A DNA stretch of 64,000 bases from Bacteroidota bacterium (GCA_021824565.1 JAKAKL010000109.1:1-64000), one strand, 5' to 3'. Numbered from the stretch's first letter, positions 36,610 to 46,079 are shown. The notes: generated from the sequence alone by a model not told the origin. Translations and numbers: made by a program.

Positions 36610-37122
36610 ATGAATAAAGCAGTTAGAACTTGTAGTTATAAAAATATTTTTAATATGATTCTTATGTCGGCATTAGTGTTGGTGTCGATTAATATTTCAT
36701 TTGCGTCTGTTAAATCAGGTAAAGGGAAAAAGGAAAAAATTTCGGATCAGCTTACTATGAAAGAAACAATCGCGCCGAAAGAATTGGCGAATGAAATGAA
36801 GTTGTCCGGCAAGAAGAAGCCGTTGATACTTCACGTAGGTTTTGATTTCCTTTATAACCAGGATCATATTGCCGGAGCAAAGTTTATGGGACCCGCGTCA
36901 AGAGATCAGGGGCTTGCGAATCTAAAGTCATACGTAAAAAAACTGCCGCACGATTCTCCAATTGTAATATACTGCGGCTGCTGCCCGTGGGATCACTGTC
37001 CAAATATCCGCCCGGCTTACAAAACTTTGGTTGACTTAGGATTTACTAATGTAAAGGCTCTTTATTTACCGGAAAATTTTCCGCAGGACTGGAAAGCGAA
37101 AGGTTATCCCGTTTCAAAATAA
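36610..37122 (+). CDS. Exported rhodanese-domain protein
   Basis: The 170-residue protein has an N-terminal hydrophobic segment (about 14-32, ending NISFASV), probably a signal peptide. The remainder is a rhodanese-like domain: an HVGFDFLYNQDHIAGAKFMGP strand-loop and an active-site loop VIYCGCCPWDHCPN. The loop has extra cysteines (CGCC...C) compared with the usual single catalytic Cys, which would allow disulfide or metal chemistry. It probably handles sulfur or thiols in the periplasm. GGAAAT precedes the ATG. It stands alone. Confidence 0.85.
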   Translation: MNKAVRTCSYKNIFNMILMSALVLVSINISFASVKSGKGKKEKISDQLTMKETIAPKELANEMKLSGKKKPLILHVGFDFLYNQDHIAGAKFMGPASRDQGLANLKSYVKKLPHDSPIVIYCGCCPWDHCPNIRPAYKTLVDLGFTNVKALYLPENFPQDWKAKGYPVSK

Positions 37123-37301
37123 GGGGAAAATTTTTTGTTGTGCTTTGCTTTTTTTGTTAGGTTGAATGTAGTGTTGTAAGCTGTCAAAAAAAAGTAATCC
37201 CAAATTAATAGCAGAAATTTCATTCTGCAATATTCGTTATTAAAGCTTGAATTATTAATTTACGGCAGCAAAAAAATAGGAATAAACTTGAAGGTGTAGT
37301 C

Positions 37302-38444
37302 TTGAAAAGGAAATCATTATTTGCAGCACTGCTATTAACCTTTGTCTTCTCATCCAAATTAATTCTAGCGCAGGATTTTAAATTTGCCGCGATGTCGGAC
37401 AGTCGTGGAAGTTATGAAGGTGTTAATACGCCAGTTTTGTCGGCTCTTGTAAAGCATCTTTTAAATAAAAATCCGGATGTAAAATTTTTAGTTTTTCCGG
37501 GAGATTTAGTAAGCGGGAATAAATTATCCGCAGATACCACACAAAAGCAGTTGGATAACTGGAAAAAGATCATGTCTCCGATATATAACGATACAAATAT
37601 GGTATGGCCGAAAATATGGCTGTCGGTTGGCAATCACGAAGTTCAAAATAATAAAGATGAAAATTTATTCCGGGAAGAATTTCAGAATGTTTATATGAAT
37701 GGTCCCGATGATGAAAAGGGATTGACATATTCTTTCGATTATGATAAAGTTCATTTTGTTTTTGTTACAACCGACAGGTGGCATTACAGCGAAGCGGATG
37801 AGGGCGGCGGCAGGGATTGGCATTATGTTAAGCATCTAAACTGGCTCGAAAATGATTTGAAGTCTGCAAAGGCACGGGGCAACAAATATATTTTTGTAAT
37901 GAGCCATGAAACTGCCTTCCCGATTGGAGGACATTTGCGCGACGGTTTGCCGAATCTTGGTAATGATCTTAAGCTTCCTCTTGATTCAACGCGCCAGTGG
38001 TATATCAACCAGCGAGATAAGTTCTGGAAAATACTATCTGATAATAAAGTAACAGCATACATTTGCGGACACGAGCATATTTACGGCAGGGAATCTGTTG
38101 ACGGAGTTTATCAAATTACAGCCGGAAGCTGCGGCGCGCCCCTTTACTATTTTAATCCAACGATGGAAGATGTAAATAGCAGAAAATACGGCTGGAGCGA
38201 ATTTCATTACCAGGATGCGCTGCCTTATTATAAAGCTTTAAATTATAACTACGGACCTAAAGGAAATGCCCAGGCTTCGGAAGACTTTGTCGGTAAGCGC
38301 GCGTTTGTTTACGTAACTCTAAAAGTGACTCCTAAATTTGTCGAAGTAAAAACTTACGGAGCTTATCCGAAAAAAGATTCTGATAGGATTATGGGAAGTA
38401 AAATTCAGCTTCTTGATTCGTTTAGAATAAATAATAAGCTGTAA
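37302..38444 (+). CDS. Secreted calcineurin-like metallophosphoesterase
   Basis: The 380-residue protein has a signal peptide (to about SKLILAQ, residue 24). Metal-binding motifs of the calcineurin fold are present: AAMSDSRGS (in place of DxHG), FPGDLVSG, VGNHEVQN, VMSHETAFP and CGHEHIYGRE. Many relatives act on nucleotides or phosphomonoesters outside the cytoplasm. The start is a TTG at 37302, chosen because GAAGGTG lies about 6 nt upstream and no ATG gives a full signal peptide. It is convergent with the acyl-CoA synthetase gene, 6 nt between stops. Confidence 0.9.
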   Translation: MKRKSLFAALLLTFVFSSKLILAQDFKFAAMSDSRGSYEGVNTPVLSALVKHLLNKNPDVKFLVFPGDLVSGNKLSADTTQKQLDNWKKIMSPIYNDTNMVWPKIWLSVGNHEVQNNKDENLFREEFQNVYMNGPDDEKGLTYSFDYDKVHFVFVTTDRWHYSEADEGGGRDWHYVKHLNWLENDLKSAKARGNKYIFVMSHETAFPIGGHLRDGLPNLGNDLKLPLDSTRQWYINQRDKFWKILSDNKVTAYICGHEHIYGRESVDGVYQITAGSCGAPLYYFNPTMEDVNSRKYGWSEFHYQDALPYYKALNYNYGPKGNAQASEDFVGKRAFVYVTLKVTPKFVEVKTYGAYPKKDSDRIMGSKIQLLDSFRINNKL

Positions 38445-38450
38445 AAAATG

Positions 38451-40511
38451 TTAGGATAATTTTATCCTGACGTCAACGGCGCAAATAGAATCGGTATCGG
38501 AGATTATTAAAGGATTAAAATCAAATTCTGAAATGGCAGAATTATCCAGCAGCATTTGAGCTGACGACTTAATTATTTCTATAAGTCTATTCTTATCTAT
38601 TTTGTTTTCACCTCTAACTCCTTCGAGCAGCCTGCCAATTTTTGTTTCCGAAATCATTTCGGCAATATCGGCTTCATTTAAGTAAGCTGATCTTATGGAA
38701 GTATCGTTATAAATCTCAACATATTTTCCGCCGCCGCCGAACATGACCATCGGACCGAAGCTTGGGTCTCTGAATCCGCCTATTAATATTTCAAAGCGAG
38801 GTTTTACAAACGGCTGAATTAAAAATTCGTCGAGAGCAATTTTATTGTGTCTAAAACTTTCTACTATTTCCATCTCTGCTTGAAGAAGTTCATTGACATT
38901 TTTTATGTTTACTTTAACGGCATTGAATTCGGATTTATGGATTACACTATTTGAAATTCCTTTTAACACGATAGGAAAATGATAGTCCTCGATATTTTTA
39001 TTTATCTTTTCCTTAGAGATAACTTTTGAATTGACCATCGGAATTTTATATTTCTTCAGCAGAAAACTTACATCCTGAGTTGAGGCAAAAGAGCATTCTT
39101 TAGAAAATGAGAAACCGCTGTTTTTTATTTGCTCAATTCTATTTTGATTTCCTTTTTTACTAAGATAAAATAAAATTTTTGAAATTACTTTAGCCGGCTC
39201 CTCCGGATTTTTAAACAACGGTTTTTTGAAACTTGAGTTCAACCTGTAATTTTCCCAGAACTCCGGCAGCGGCATTACAACCTGGTAGATTGGCTTTCTA
39301 TGTTTGATACTATTTACAGCTTCAATAACATCCAAAGCCGGAACCATAACCGGTTCGACGAAAATTGATATTACAGCTTCTACGTTTTCATCGTCAAGAA
39401 TAATTTCATTTATCTTTTTGTACTGCTCTGCAGTTCCGCCCGGAAGCAAGTCAACCGGATTATTTATGCTGCCTTCAGGATGAACAATTTCCCTAAGCTT
39501 TTCTTTTGTAGTTTCAGAAAGATTTGCAAGAGTAAGTTTTTCTTCAGCTAATGCATCTACACATAAAATAGCGGGTCCGCCGGCATTAGTAACAACCGCA
39601 ATTTTATTTCCGGCAGGCATTGGAAAATTTTCAAATGCCTTCGATAAATTAAAAAGCTCGTTCAGCGTATCAACGCGGATAATTCCAAACTGTTTAAGCA
39701 CGGAATCGACAACTCTATCGCTGCTGCCAATTGCGCCTGTATGCGATGATGCCGCTTTAATTCCTTCATTTGTTCTGCCTGCTTTTAAAATTATTATTGG
39801 CTTAGAAAAATTATTCTCTGTAATAATTTTTATAAATGATTCGCCGTTGACAAAACTTTCAAGATAGAAAGTAAGTGTCTTAATATTTTCATCAGACTGC
39901 CAGTATGTTAATAGATCGTTTTCATTTATATCTGCTTTGTTTCCGACGCTGATAAAATGTCCGAATCTTATATCTGTATCTCTCAGCGAGTTTAAAACAG
40001 CCGCGCCGATTGCGCCGCTTTGTGAAAGGAATGCTGTTCCACCCATTTCTGGTTTTTCCGCAACGAAGGTCGCGTTAAGCTTAATATTTTTAAAGGTATT
40101 TATTACACCCATGCAATTTGGTCCGATTAGCCTTGCGCCTGAAGTTTTTATTTTCTCTATTATTTTTTCTTCTAACTTAGCGCCTTCTTCCCCGACTTCT
40201 TTAAATCCTGCGGTAACAAGAATTATTGACCGAATATTTTTAGATAGAACCATTTCAATAGAAGTTTCGGCAAACTGCTTCGGCACAACTACCAGCGCTA
40301 AGTCAACGTTTTCGGGCAGCTCTGTAATTGAGTTGAAGCATTTGTATCCTAAAATGCTTTCTGCATTTGGATTGACAGGATAAACTTCCCCTTTAAAACC
40401 ATACTCCTTTATTGATCTAAGAAGTTCATAGCCGATGCTTTTTTCTTTTGATGAAGCGCCGACAACAGTAAGCTTTTGTGGGTAGAAAAAATTTTTTATC
40501 TCAAAGTGCAT
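38451..40511 (-). CDS. ADP-forming acetate/acyl-CoA ligase (fused subunits)
   Basis: The 686-residue protein carries both parts of the NDP-forming acyl-CoA synthetase in one chain. The CoA-binding domain starts FFYPQKLTVVGASSKEKSIGYELL and includes GPNCMGVINT. The ligase-CoA domain contains the phosphohistidine region KAASSHTGAIGSSDRVVDSVLKQFG. The C-terminal ATP-grasp part runs from about residue 470 (KKYKIPMVNSKVISKE, FPIVLKGIS, LIQPFVKPRFEILIGGFRDPSFGPMVMFGGGGKYVE). It probably makes ATP from acyl-CoA, for example in fermentation. It converges with the metallophosphoesterase gene. Confidence 0.93.
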   Translation of the reverse strand: MHFEIKNFFYPQKLTVVGASSKEKSIGYELLRSIKEYGFKGEVYPVNPNAESILGYKCFNSITELPENVDLALVVVPKQFAETSIEMVLSKNIRSIILVTAGFKEVGEEGAKLEEKIIEKIKTSGARLIGPNCMGVINTFKNIKLNATFVAEKPEMGGTAFLSQSGAIGAAVLNSLRDTDIRFGHFISVGNKADINENDLLTYWQSDENIKTLTFYLESFVNGESFIKIITENNFSKPIIILKAGRTNEGIKAASSHTGAIGSSDRVVDSVLKQFGIIRVDTLNELFNLSKAFENFPMPAGNKIAVVTNAGGPAILCVDALAEEKLTLANLSETTKEKLREIVHPEGSINNPVDLLPGGTAEQYKKINEIILDDENVEAVISIFVEPVMVPALDVIEAVNSIKHRKPIYQVVMPLPEFWENYRLNSSFKKPLFKNPEEPAKVISKILFYLSKKGNQNRIEQIKNSGFSFSKECSFASTQDVSFLLKKYKIPMVNSKVISKEKINKNIEDYHFPIVLKGISNSVIHKSEFNAVKVNIKNVNELLQAEMEIVESFRHNKIALDEFLIQPFVKPRFEILIGGFRDPSFGPMVMFGGGGKYVEIYNDTSIRSAYLNEADIAEMISETKIGRLLEGVRGENKIDKNRLIEIIKSSAQMLLDNSAISEFDFNPLIISDTDSICAVDVRIKLS

Positions 40512-40583
40512 TAAATATCCCTTTAAATTTTTGTTTAAATAACTAAAATTTAATCATTAAAATATCAACACGATTTTCCTTTA

Positions 40584-40934
40584 CTAAAATAATTCATTTA
40601 TTTTTTCAGGCGGACGCGCAAGAATTGCCTTTTCGCCCATCTCAATAATCGGACGCTGAACCAAATCCGGATTCTTTATCATCAGTTTAAGCACCTGTTC
40701 TTCAGAGAAATTTTTATTTTTAAAATCCAGTTTCTTATAAATCTCTTCATTCTTTCTGAGCAGTTCGCCCGGTTTCATTCCCATTTTCTTTAGGAGTGAT
40801 TTTAATTTTGATTCGGAAAAAGGTTCGATATAATAATTAACCTTTTCAAAATCGACTCCCTTTTCAGTTAAAAGCTTAAACACATTTCTGCAAGTTGAGC
40901 AGGTCGGCTTTTCATAAACTGTAATTTTTTTCAT
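40584..40934 (-). CDS. ArsC/Spx-family thioredoxin-fold protein
   Basis: From the ATG at 40934 the protein has 116 residues. It begins KKITVYEKPTCSTCRNVFKLLTEKG, with a CxxC-like site of the arsenate reductase family, and continues with EPFSESKLKSLLKKMGMKPGELLRKNEEIYKKLD, a DLVQRPIIEMGEKAILARPPE end and no extra domains. The RPI segment is characteristic of the ArsC family. True arsenate reductase activity is not certain, because many members of this YffB/Spx group are uncharacterised. The longer TTG-started frame was rejected. Confidence 0.87.
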   Translation of the reverse strand: MKKITVYEKPTCSTCRNVFKLLTEKGVDFEKVNYYIEPFSESKLKSLLKKMGMKPGELLRKNEEIYKKLDFKNKNFSEEQVLKLMIKNPDLVQRPIIEMGEKAILARPPEKINELF

Positions 40935-41058
40935 AAAAACCAAATCTCCATGAATCTTAAACGACAATTTAACAATTTCTTTATAAAAATATCTTTGCAG
41001 AAATTCTTTTTTATAAAATCCAAAATTTTTATATTCACTACGTATAACTCAATTTTTT

Positions 41059-41817
41059 ATGAAGACATACGAAAATCTACTAAATACTGTATCAAGAAAA
41101 GGCGCAGCCTACTTAATTCTTCTTGACCCGGACACAACTTTAAATGATAAACTCACCGGTTTTATTAAACACTGTGAGAATTCCGGCGTTGATGGATTCC
41201 TTGTCGGCGGAAGCTTGATGATTGATGGAGACTTTGGAGATTTTATAGAAAGGGTAAAAGCTTCTACTTCGCTGCCTGTAATAATTTTCCCGGGCAGTGT
41301 AAATCAAGTTTGCTCATCGGCAGATGCAATTTTATTTATTTCTGTAGTAAGCGGAAGAAATCCGGAACATTTGATCGGCAAGCACGTGCTGGCAGCTCCA
41401 ATGATTAAGAAATATAAATTAGAGCCAATCTCAACAGGATATATTATAGTTGAGTCGGGTTCTTTAACTACTGCGGAATATATCAGCGGCAGCATGCCTG
41501 TGCCGAGGAATAAGCCCGGTATTGCGGCTGCAACGGCTTTAGCGGCAGAATATCTCGGTATGAAATTAATTTATCTCGAAGCCGGTTCCGGCGCGGATAA
41601 TCCGGTGACAAATGCGATGGTTAAAGCAGTGGCGAACACTTGTTCGATTCCCGTAATTGTCGGCGGCGGAATTTGTGATCCTCAGACTGCAAAAGAAAAA
41701 GTGCAAAGCGGTGCTAAAATAATAGTTACTGGTAATTTCTTTGAAGATGAAAAAAATTGGCACTTGATAAAAGATTTTGCCGATGCCGTGCACATTAAAT
41801 CGGCTGTAACTGTCTAA
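41059..41817 (+). CDS. Geranylgeranylglyceryl/heptaprenylglyceryl phosphate synthase family protein
   Basis: The 252-residue TIM-barrel enzyme joins a prenyl diphosphate to glycerol-1-phosphate by an ether bond. Motifs are YLILLDPDTTL near the start, GVDGFLVGGSLM, LPVIIFPGSVNQV, the prenyl-site segment IYLEAGSGADNPV, and IPVIVGGGICDPQTAKEKVQSGAKIIVTGNFFE. Bacteroidota-type members of group II are known to be active GGGP synthases, although the lipids they serve are unclear. The next gene, a gmhA, is 35 nt downstream. Confidence 0.93.
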   Translation: MKTYENLLNTVSRKGAAYLILLDPDTTLNDKLTGFIKHCENSGVDGFLVGGSLMIDGDFGDFIERVKASTSLPVIIFPGSVNQVCSSADAILFISVVSGRNPEHLIGKHVLAAPMIKKYKLEPISTGYIIVESGSLTTAEYISGSMPVPRNKPGIAAATALAAEYLGMKLIYLEAGSGADNPVTNAMVKAVANTCSIPVIVGGGICDPQTAKEKVQSGAKIIVTGNFFEDEKNWHLIKDFADAVHIKSAVTV

Positions 41818-41852
41818 GTAAATTTTCTACATTAATTTTAATCCGAAGAAAT

Positions 41853-42440
41853 ATGGATAAGAAAAAATTTGCGATCGACTCGCTTATCGAAAGCTCTGAA
41901 ACAAAAATAAAAATAAAAGAAGAATGTTTAACTGATATTCTTGCCGCCGTTGATTTGCTTGTGGCTGCTTATAAAAACGGGAAAAAGCTTTTGCTCTGCG
42001 GAAACGGCGGAAGCGCTGCGGATTGCCAGCATATCGCAACAGAATTGATGATCAGACTGAACCACAATATAAACAGACCTGCTTTAGCAGCGGTTGCGTT
42101 AACTACCGATACTTCCAATCTTACAGCAGGCGGAAATGATATTGGCTATGAAAATGTTTTTGCGAGAAATGTCGAAGGCTTGGGCGGCAGCGGCGATATT
42201 CTTTTAGCAATTTCCACAAGCGGGAATTCTCCTAACGTAATCAAGGCTGTAGAAACTGCGCATTCAAAAGGAATGAAAGTTATTGGATTTCTCGGCGGCA
42301 GCGGCGGCAAGCTGAAAGCTATTGTCGATCTGCCGGTTGTAGTTCCATCTGCAAATACGCAGAGAATTCAGGAAGGTCATATAACAATTGCACATATTCT
42401 TTGTGAACTAACCGAGAATGAGCTTTACGGGAAAAATTAA
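41853..42440 (+). CDS. gmhA: Sedoheptulose-7-phosphate isomerase
   Basis: The 195-residue SIS-domain enzyme turns sedoheptulose 7-phosphate into glycero-manno-heptose 7-phosphate, the first step of heptose for lipopolysaccharide. The motifs CGNGGSAADCQHIATELM, LTTDTSNLTAGGNDIGYENVFARNV, AISTSGNSPNVIKAV and the end helix RIQEGHITIAHILCELTENELYG with the catalytic Glu-His are all present. Its end overlaps the convergent DUF192 gene by 4 nt. Confidence 0.94.
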   Translation: MDKKKFAIDSLIESSETKIKIKEECLTDILAAVDLLVAAYKNGKKLLLCGNGGSAADCQHIATELMIRLNHNINRPALAAVALTTDTSNLTAGGNDIGYENVFARNVEGLGGSGDILLAISTSGNSPNVIKAVETAHSKGMKVIGFLGGSGGKLKAIVDLPVVVPSANTQRIQEGHITIAHILCELTENELYGKN

Positions 42441-43000
42441 TTCTGCCCGGTTCTCTTCCACGAAATTTTGTCGCCGACCTTAATTTTATATTTATTTGTA
42501 AAATCCAGGTTCACTTCAATTACGTACATTGCCGGTGCTGTGGATGAATACGTTTGATCGGACAAGGTTTTATCAGCATGCCGGATTGTAACAATATCAT
42601 TTTTTGAATTTATATAAATCATGTCGAGCGGAATAAAAGTATTTCGCATCCAAAAATTTTGAATAGTATCCGCCGGGAAGATAAACAACATGCCCTGGTT
42701 TTCTTCCATGCTTTTGCGAAACATCAATCCGAGTTCCCTGTCAAAATCATTATCAGCAATTTGAATATCTATTTTAGCTTTTACCGAATTGCTTGACGAG
42801 TCAATAAAGGTAAGTTCGCCGTCTTTTCTGAACATAAATTCTTTATCCGTGCTTTCTTTTTTCGGAAGGTTTGTAATTACAAGAAATAAAATTACAGCGG
42901 CAATTAAAATAGCCCCGATAATTTTATTTACATTATTTTTATTTTTCACTTCGTTTTGTCTTGCCGGAGTCTTTGTTTTATTTTTTCCGTTATTTTGCAT
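42437..43000 (-). CDS. Membrane-anchored DUF192 protein
   Basis: From the ATG at 43000 the protein has about 187 residues: a Lys/Asn-rich cytoplasmic start, one membrane helix (KIIGAILIAAVILFLVITNLP), and an outer DUF192 domain. The latter shows the family signature LGLMFRKSMEENQGMLFIFPADTIQNFWMRNTFIPLDMIYIN and ends KYKIKVGDKISWKR. DUF192 has a small beta-barrel of unknown biochemical role. A TTG eleven codons upstream was rejected as the start, because AGGCAAGCGA lies before the ATG. Confidence 0.9.
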   Translation of the reverse strand: MQNNGKNKTKTPARQNEVKNKNNVNKIIGAILIAAVILFLVITNLPKKESTDKEFMFRKDGELTFIDSSSNSVKAKIDIQIADNDFDRELGLMFRKSMEENQGMLFIFPADTIQNFWMRNTFIPLDMIYINSKNDIVTIRHADKTLSDQTYSSTAPAMYVIEVNLDFTNKYKIKVGDKISWKRTGQN

Positions 43001-43108
43001 TCGCTTGCCTATGATTTTAAATTGCTGGAACAAACATATAAAATTTTCTTCACAACAAAATTGATTTATTTATCTTTATTTTGACAGCTAAAAAATATTT
43101 CTGTTAGA

Positions 43109-43957
43109 ATGAAGATGGAACCTAAAATAATCGAACGCCAAATAATAAACCTGAACGAAACGCAAACGAAAATGCTGATCAGCGGATGGGGAAAAGATGT
43201 CTTTGAAGCCTCGGTTGTAGAAAAAATTACTTATTTATCCGATGGACTAAAAGTAAAAGGTTATCTTGCTTACCCGGTTGATCAATCCGGAAAATATCCG
43301 TGCGTAATCTGGAACCGGGGCGGAGCTAAGAACGACGGTGCTATAGACAGTTTTACAGCGCGGGGAATGTTCGGACAAATTGCAAGCTGGGAATTTGTGG
43401 TCTTTGCTTCGCAGTACCGCGGCAATGCGGGCGGTGAAGGCAAAGAGCAGCTTGGCGGTGATGAAGTAGATGATATTTTAAATTTGGTACCGCTTGCAAA
43501 AGAACTTCATTTTGCTGACAGCGGGAAATGGGGAATGGAAGGCTGGAGCCGCGGCGGCATGATGTCTTTTTTAGCTTTGCAAAGAAATCATAATTTCAAA
43601 TGCGCTGTTACGGTAGGAGCAATTTCAAATTTCAAGCAGCATTTTGAAAATAACCCGCAATCGATAAATCATTATAAGGAATTAATTGGCGGTAAAAATC
43701 TTGATGATGAAATTGAAAAACGAACGGCAATAAATTTTGTAGAAAGCCTTCCTAATATTCCGTATTTAATTGTTCACGGCGCCGCTGATAAAACAGTTCC
43801 GCCGCTTCAGTCAATAGAAATGTCCCGCAGAATGATTGAGCTTGAAATACCACACCGTCTTGTTCTCTTTGAAAACGGCGATCATTATTTACGAGCCCAC
43901 CGAAAGGAATTAGACAGTTTAAGAAAATTCTGGTATGAGAAATATTTAAATGGATGA
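43109..43957 (+). CDS. Alpha/beta-hydrolase, prolyl-oligopeptidase (S9) type
   Basis: The 282-residue protein has no signal peptide and consists of a single hydrolase domain. The strand-loop VIWNRGGAKNDG provides the oxyanion site. The nucleophile elbow is GMEGWSRGGMMSFLAL with the serine in GWSRGG, the acid follows in LIVHGAADKTVPP, and the histidine is in FENGDHYLRAHRKE. This is the arrangement of the catalytic domain of S9 peptidases, but without the beta-propeller. The substrate, peptide or ester, is unknown. Confidence 0.9.
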   Translation: MKMEPKIIERQIINLNETQTKMLISGWGKDVFEASVVEKITYLSDGLKVKGYLAYPVDQSGKYPCVIWNRGGAKNDGAIDSFTARGMFGQIASWEFVVFASQYRGNAGGEGKEQLGGDEVDDILNLVPLAKELHFADSGKWGMEGWSRGGMMSFLALQRNHNFKCAVTVGAISNFKQHFENNPQSINHYKELIGGKNLDDEIEKRTAINFVESLPNIPYLIVHGAADKTVPPLQSIEMSRRMIELEIPHRLVLFENGDHYLRAHRKELDSLRKFWYEKYLNG

Positions 43958-44009
43958 AAGCTGATAATAATTTTCAAAATAAATATTAGCACTGAAATTA
44001 ATTATCATT

Positions 44010-44639
44010 TTATTTTAATCTATATGTTTTAGAAATTTCATCAAGACTGCTTATGCAAATGTCTAAATCTTTTAAAATTCCATCTTCAATATTATATATC
44101 CAGCCATGGACAGTTAATTGCTGTCCGCTCTTCCATGCGTTCTGTACTATAGTTGTATGACAGACATTCGCTGCCTGCTCAGCAACATTCAGCTCACAAA
44201 GCAAACTAATTTTTTCGTTTTCACTTTTGAGAGCATCTATTTTTTCTTGATGATATCTATAAACATCTTTAATATTTCTCAGCCAATTGTCGATAAGTCC
44301 GTGCTCTTTACTTTCTAATGCCGCTTTAACACCACCACATCCGTAATGTCCGCAGACGATAATATGTTTTACCTTTAAGACCTCTACTGCGAATTGAATA
44401 ACCGAAAGACAGTTCAGGTCGGTATGTACGACTACGTTGGCTATATTGCGATGAACGAAAATTTCACCCGGCAGAAGATCCACAATCTGGTTTGCCGGTA
44501 CTCGGCTGTCGGAACAACCAATCCATAAATATTCCGGGCTTTGTTGCTTAGAAAGATTGAGAAAAAAATCTTTGTCTTTTTCTTTCATCCTCAATGCCCA
44601 ATTTTTATTGTTGTCAAACAGGTGTTTTAATACTCTCAT
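44010..44639 (-). CDS. Beta-class carbonic anhydrase
   Basis: The 209-residue enzyme interconverts carbon dioxide and bicarbonate. The zinc ligands are Cys42 and Asp44 in WIGCSDSRVPANQIVDLLPG, and His98 and Cys101 in IIVCGHYGCGGVKAAL. FVHRNIANVVVHTDLN and CHTTIVQNAWKSGQQLTVHGWIY are further family segments. Length is normal and no signal peptide is present, so the enzyme is cytoplasmic. Confidence 0.95.
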   Translation of the reverse strand: MRVLKHLFDNNKNWALRMKEKDKDFFLNLSKQQSPEYLWIGCSDSRVPANQIVDLLPGEIFVHRNIANVVVHTDLNCLSVIQFAVEVLKVKHIIVCGHYGCGGVKAALESKEHGLIDNWLRNIKDVYRYHQEKIDALKSENEKISLLCELNVAEQAANVCHTTIVQNAWKSGQQLTVHGWIYNIEDGILKDLDICISSLDEISKTYRLK

Positions 44640-45171
44640 GTTTCATTCAATTTATTATTGTTATTAATACAAAATACCGGAAGTTAGTTTTGAGTGCAAA
44701 TATTTTCAAAACGCTTTTTCTATAACCACTCCTTGGTTTAGCCCGATAGTTCTTCATACTTGTCCGCAGATAGGAACTATAATTAGTCCATAACTTAGTA
44801 AAATCAAAACATTGTATATTGTAAAATAATCATATGCCTTAAAAACTAATTACTAAAAGATCACATAGACCAGTATTCTATATTTTTTATAAAATAAACT
44901 AAAAGTTCAAGTATAAAAAATATATTTAATAATAGAGGTATTTCTCAATTGCAAAAAGTTGTCATTTAAATAATTTTCAGTAACGAGAAGTAATTTTGTA
45001 TTTTTCAACAACTTTTTCATGCACTAATCGCAAACATTCTATTTCATTTCATTTAGCATGTTATATAATTCAATATCAAAAAGTCCAGGTCTGGCATAAT
45101 TTTATATAATTACAATGTGTAATTATTAAGTAAAATTTAACTTTAAACTCATTTTTATATAAGGGGCTTTT
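44640..45171. other. Divergent regulatory region before the respiratory operon
   Basis: This 532-nt AT-rich region separates the divergent carbonic anhydrase and iron-sulfur genes. AAAAAGTTGT (44953-44962) is the inverted complement of ACAACTTTTT (45008-45017), 45 nt apart. ATAGTTC and GAACTAT near 44748-44782 form another inverted pair. No open frame was found. AAGGGGC stands just before the first operon gene. Confidence 0.5.
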
Positions 45172-46068
45172 ATGGCAAAACAAAATAGACGGGACTTTTT
45201 AAAGACCGCTGCGGTTGCGGGAACAGCAATCAGCGGCTTATCAATTAAACCGGCAAAGGCAGCACCTAAGAATATTCTATCCGAAGACAGGATGGGAGTT
45301 CTTGTTGATACTACTGTTTGTATTGGCTGCAGAAACTGCGAATGGGCATGTAAGAACGCTCATAACATGCCTACTCAACCTCAGGATAAATACAGCGACA
45401 GATCAGTCTTTAAAGAAATGAGACGACCGGATGAAAATGCTTTTACAGTTGTAAATGAATATCCCAATCCTCAAAATTCTGAAATTCCGACAGATGTAAA
45501 GGTTCAATGTATGCACTGCGATCATCCTGCGTGCGTTTCTGCTTGTATAGTCGGTGCATTTTCAAAACACGAAAGCGGCGCAGTTACTTGGGATACAACA
45601 AGGTGTATCGGATGTCGTTATTGCATGGTTGCCTGTCCTTTCCAGGTTCCTGCTTTTCAGTTTGATAAAGCGTTGAACCCACAAATTAAAAAATGCGACT
45701 TTTGTTACGAGAGAACTAAAGTAGGAAAACTTCCTGCATGCGTTGAGATTTGTCCGGTTGAGGCTTTAACATACGGAAGCAGAATAGACCTTATCAGAAT
45801 CGCTCGTGATAGAATAAGAAGAAATCCTGAAAAATATGTTAACCATATTTTTGGCGAATTTGAAGTAGGAGGAACATCCTGGCTTTATCTTGCAAATCAA
45901 GATTTCTCAAAGCTGCAATTTCCTAAGCTTGGTGAAAAGCCTGCACCGGGAGTTTCGGAATCTATCCAGCATGGAATATTCGCGTACTTTGTCCCGCCGG
46001 TTTCCTTATATGCTTTGCTCGGCGGTTTGATGTGGATTACTAAACGAAAAAATGAATCAGAAGAATAA
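45172..46068 (+). CDS. HybA-like four-cluster iron-sulfur protein with Tat signal
   Basis: The 298-residue protein starts with a twin-arginine signal (QNRRDFLKTAAVAG...). It has four cysteine groups for [4Fe-4S] clusters: CIGCRNCEWACKNAHN, CMHCDHPACVSACIVG, CIGCRYCMVACPFQVP and CDFCYERTKVGKLPACVEICP. A C-terminal membrane helix (IFAYFVPPVSLYALLGGLMWI) anchors it from the periplasmic side. HybA proteins carry electrons between periplasmic enzymes and a quinone-reactive NrfD-type subunit, which is encoded next, after 11 nt. No catalytic subunit is encoded in the cluster. Confidence 0.93.
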   Translation: MAKQNRRDFLKTAAVAGTAISGLSIKPAKAAPKNILSEDRMGVLVDTTVCIGCRNCEWACKNAHNMPTQPQDKYSDRSVFKEMRRPDENAFTVVNEYPNPQNSEIPTDVKVQCMHCDHPACVSACIVGAFSKHESGAVTWDTTRCIGCRYCMVACPFQVPAFQFDKALNPQIKKCDFCYERTKVGKLPACVEICPVEALTYGSRIDLIRIARDRIRRNPEKYVNHIFGEFEVGGTSWLYLANQDFSKLQFPKLGEKPAPGVSESIQHGIFAYFVPPVSLYALLGGLMWITKRKNESEE

Positions 46069-46079
46069 AGGGAAAAACT

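Noticed and set aside
44640-45171. Possible RNA gene or riboswitch in the long gap
   Set aside because: No tRNA-like T-loop, conserved riboswitch core or terminator was found, only two inverted pairs.
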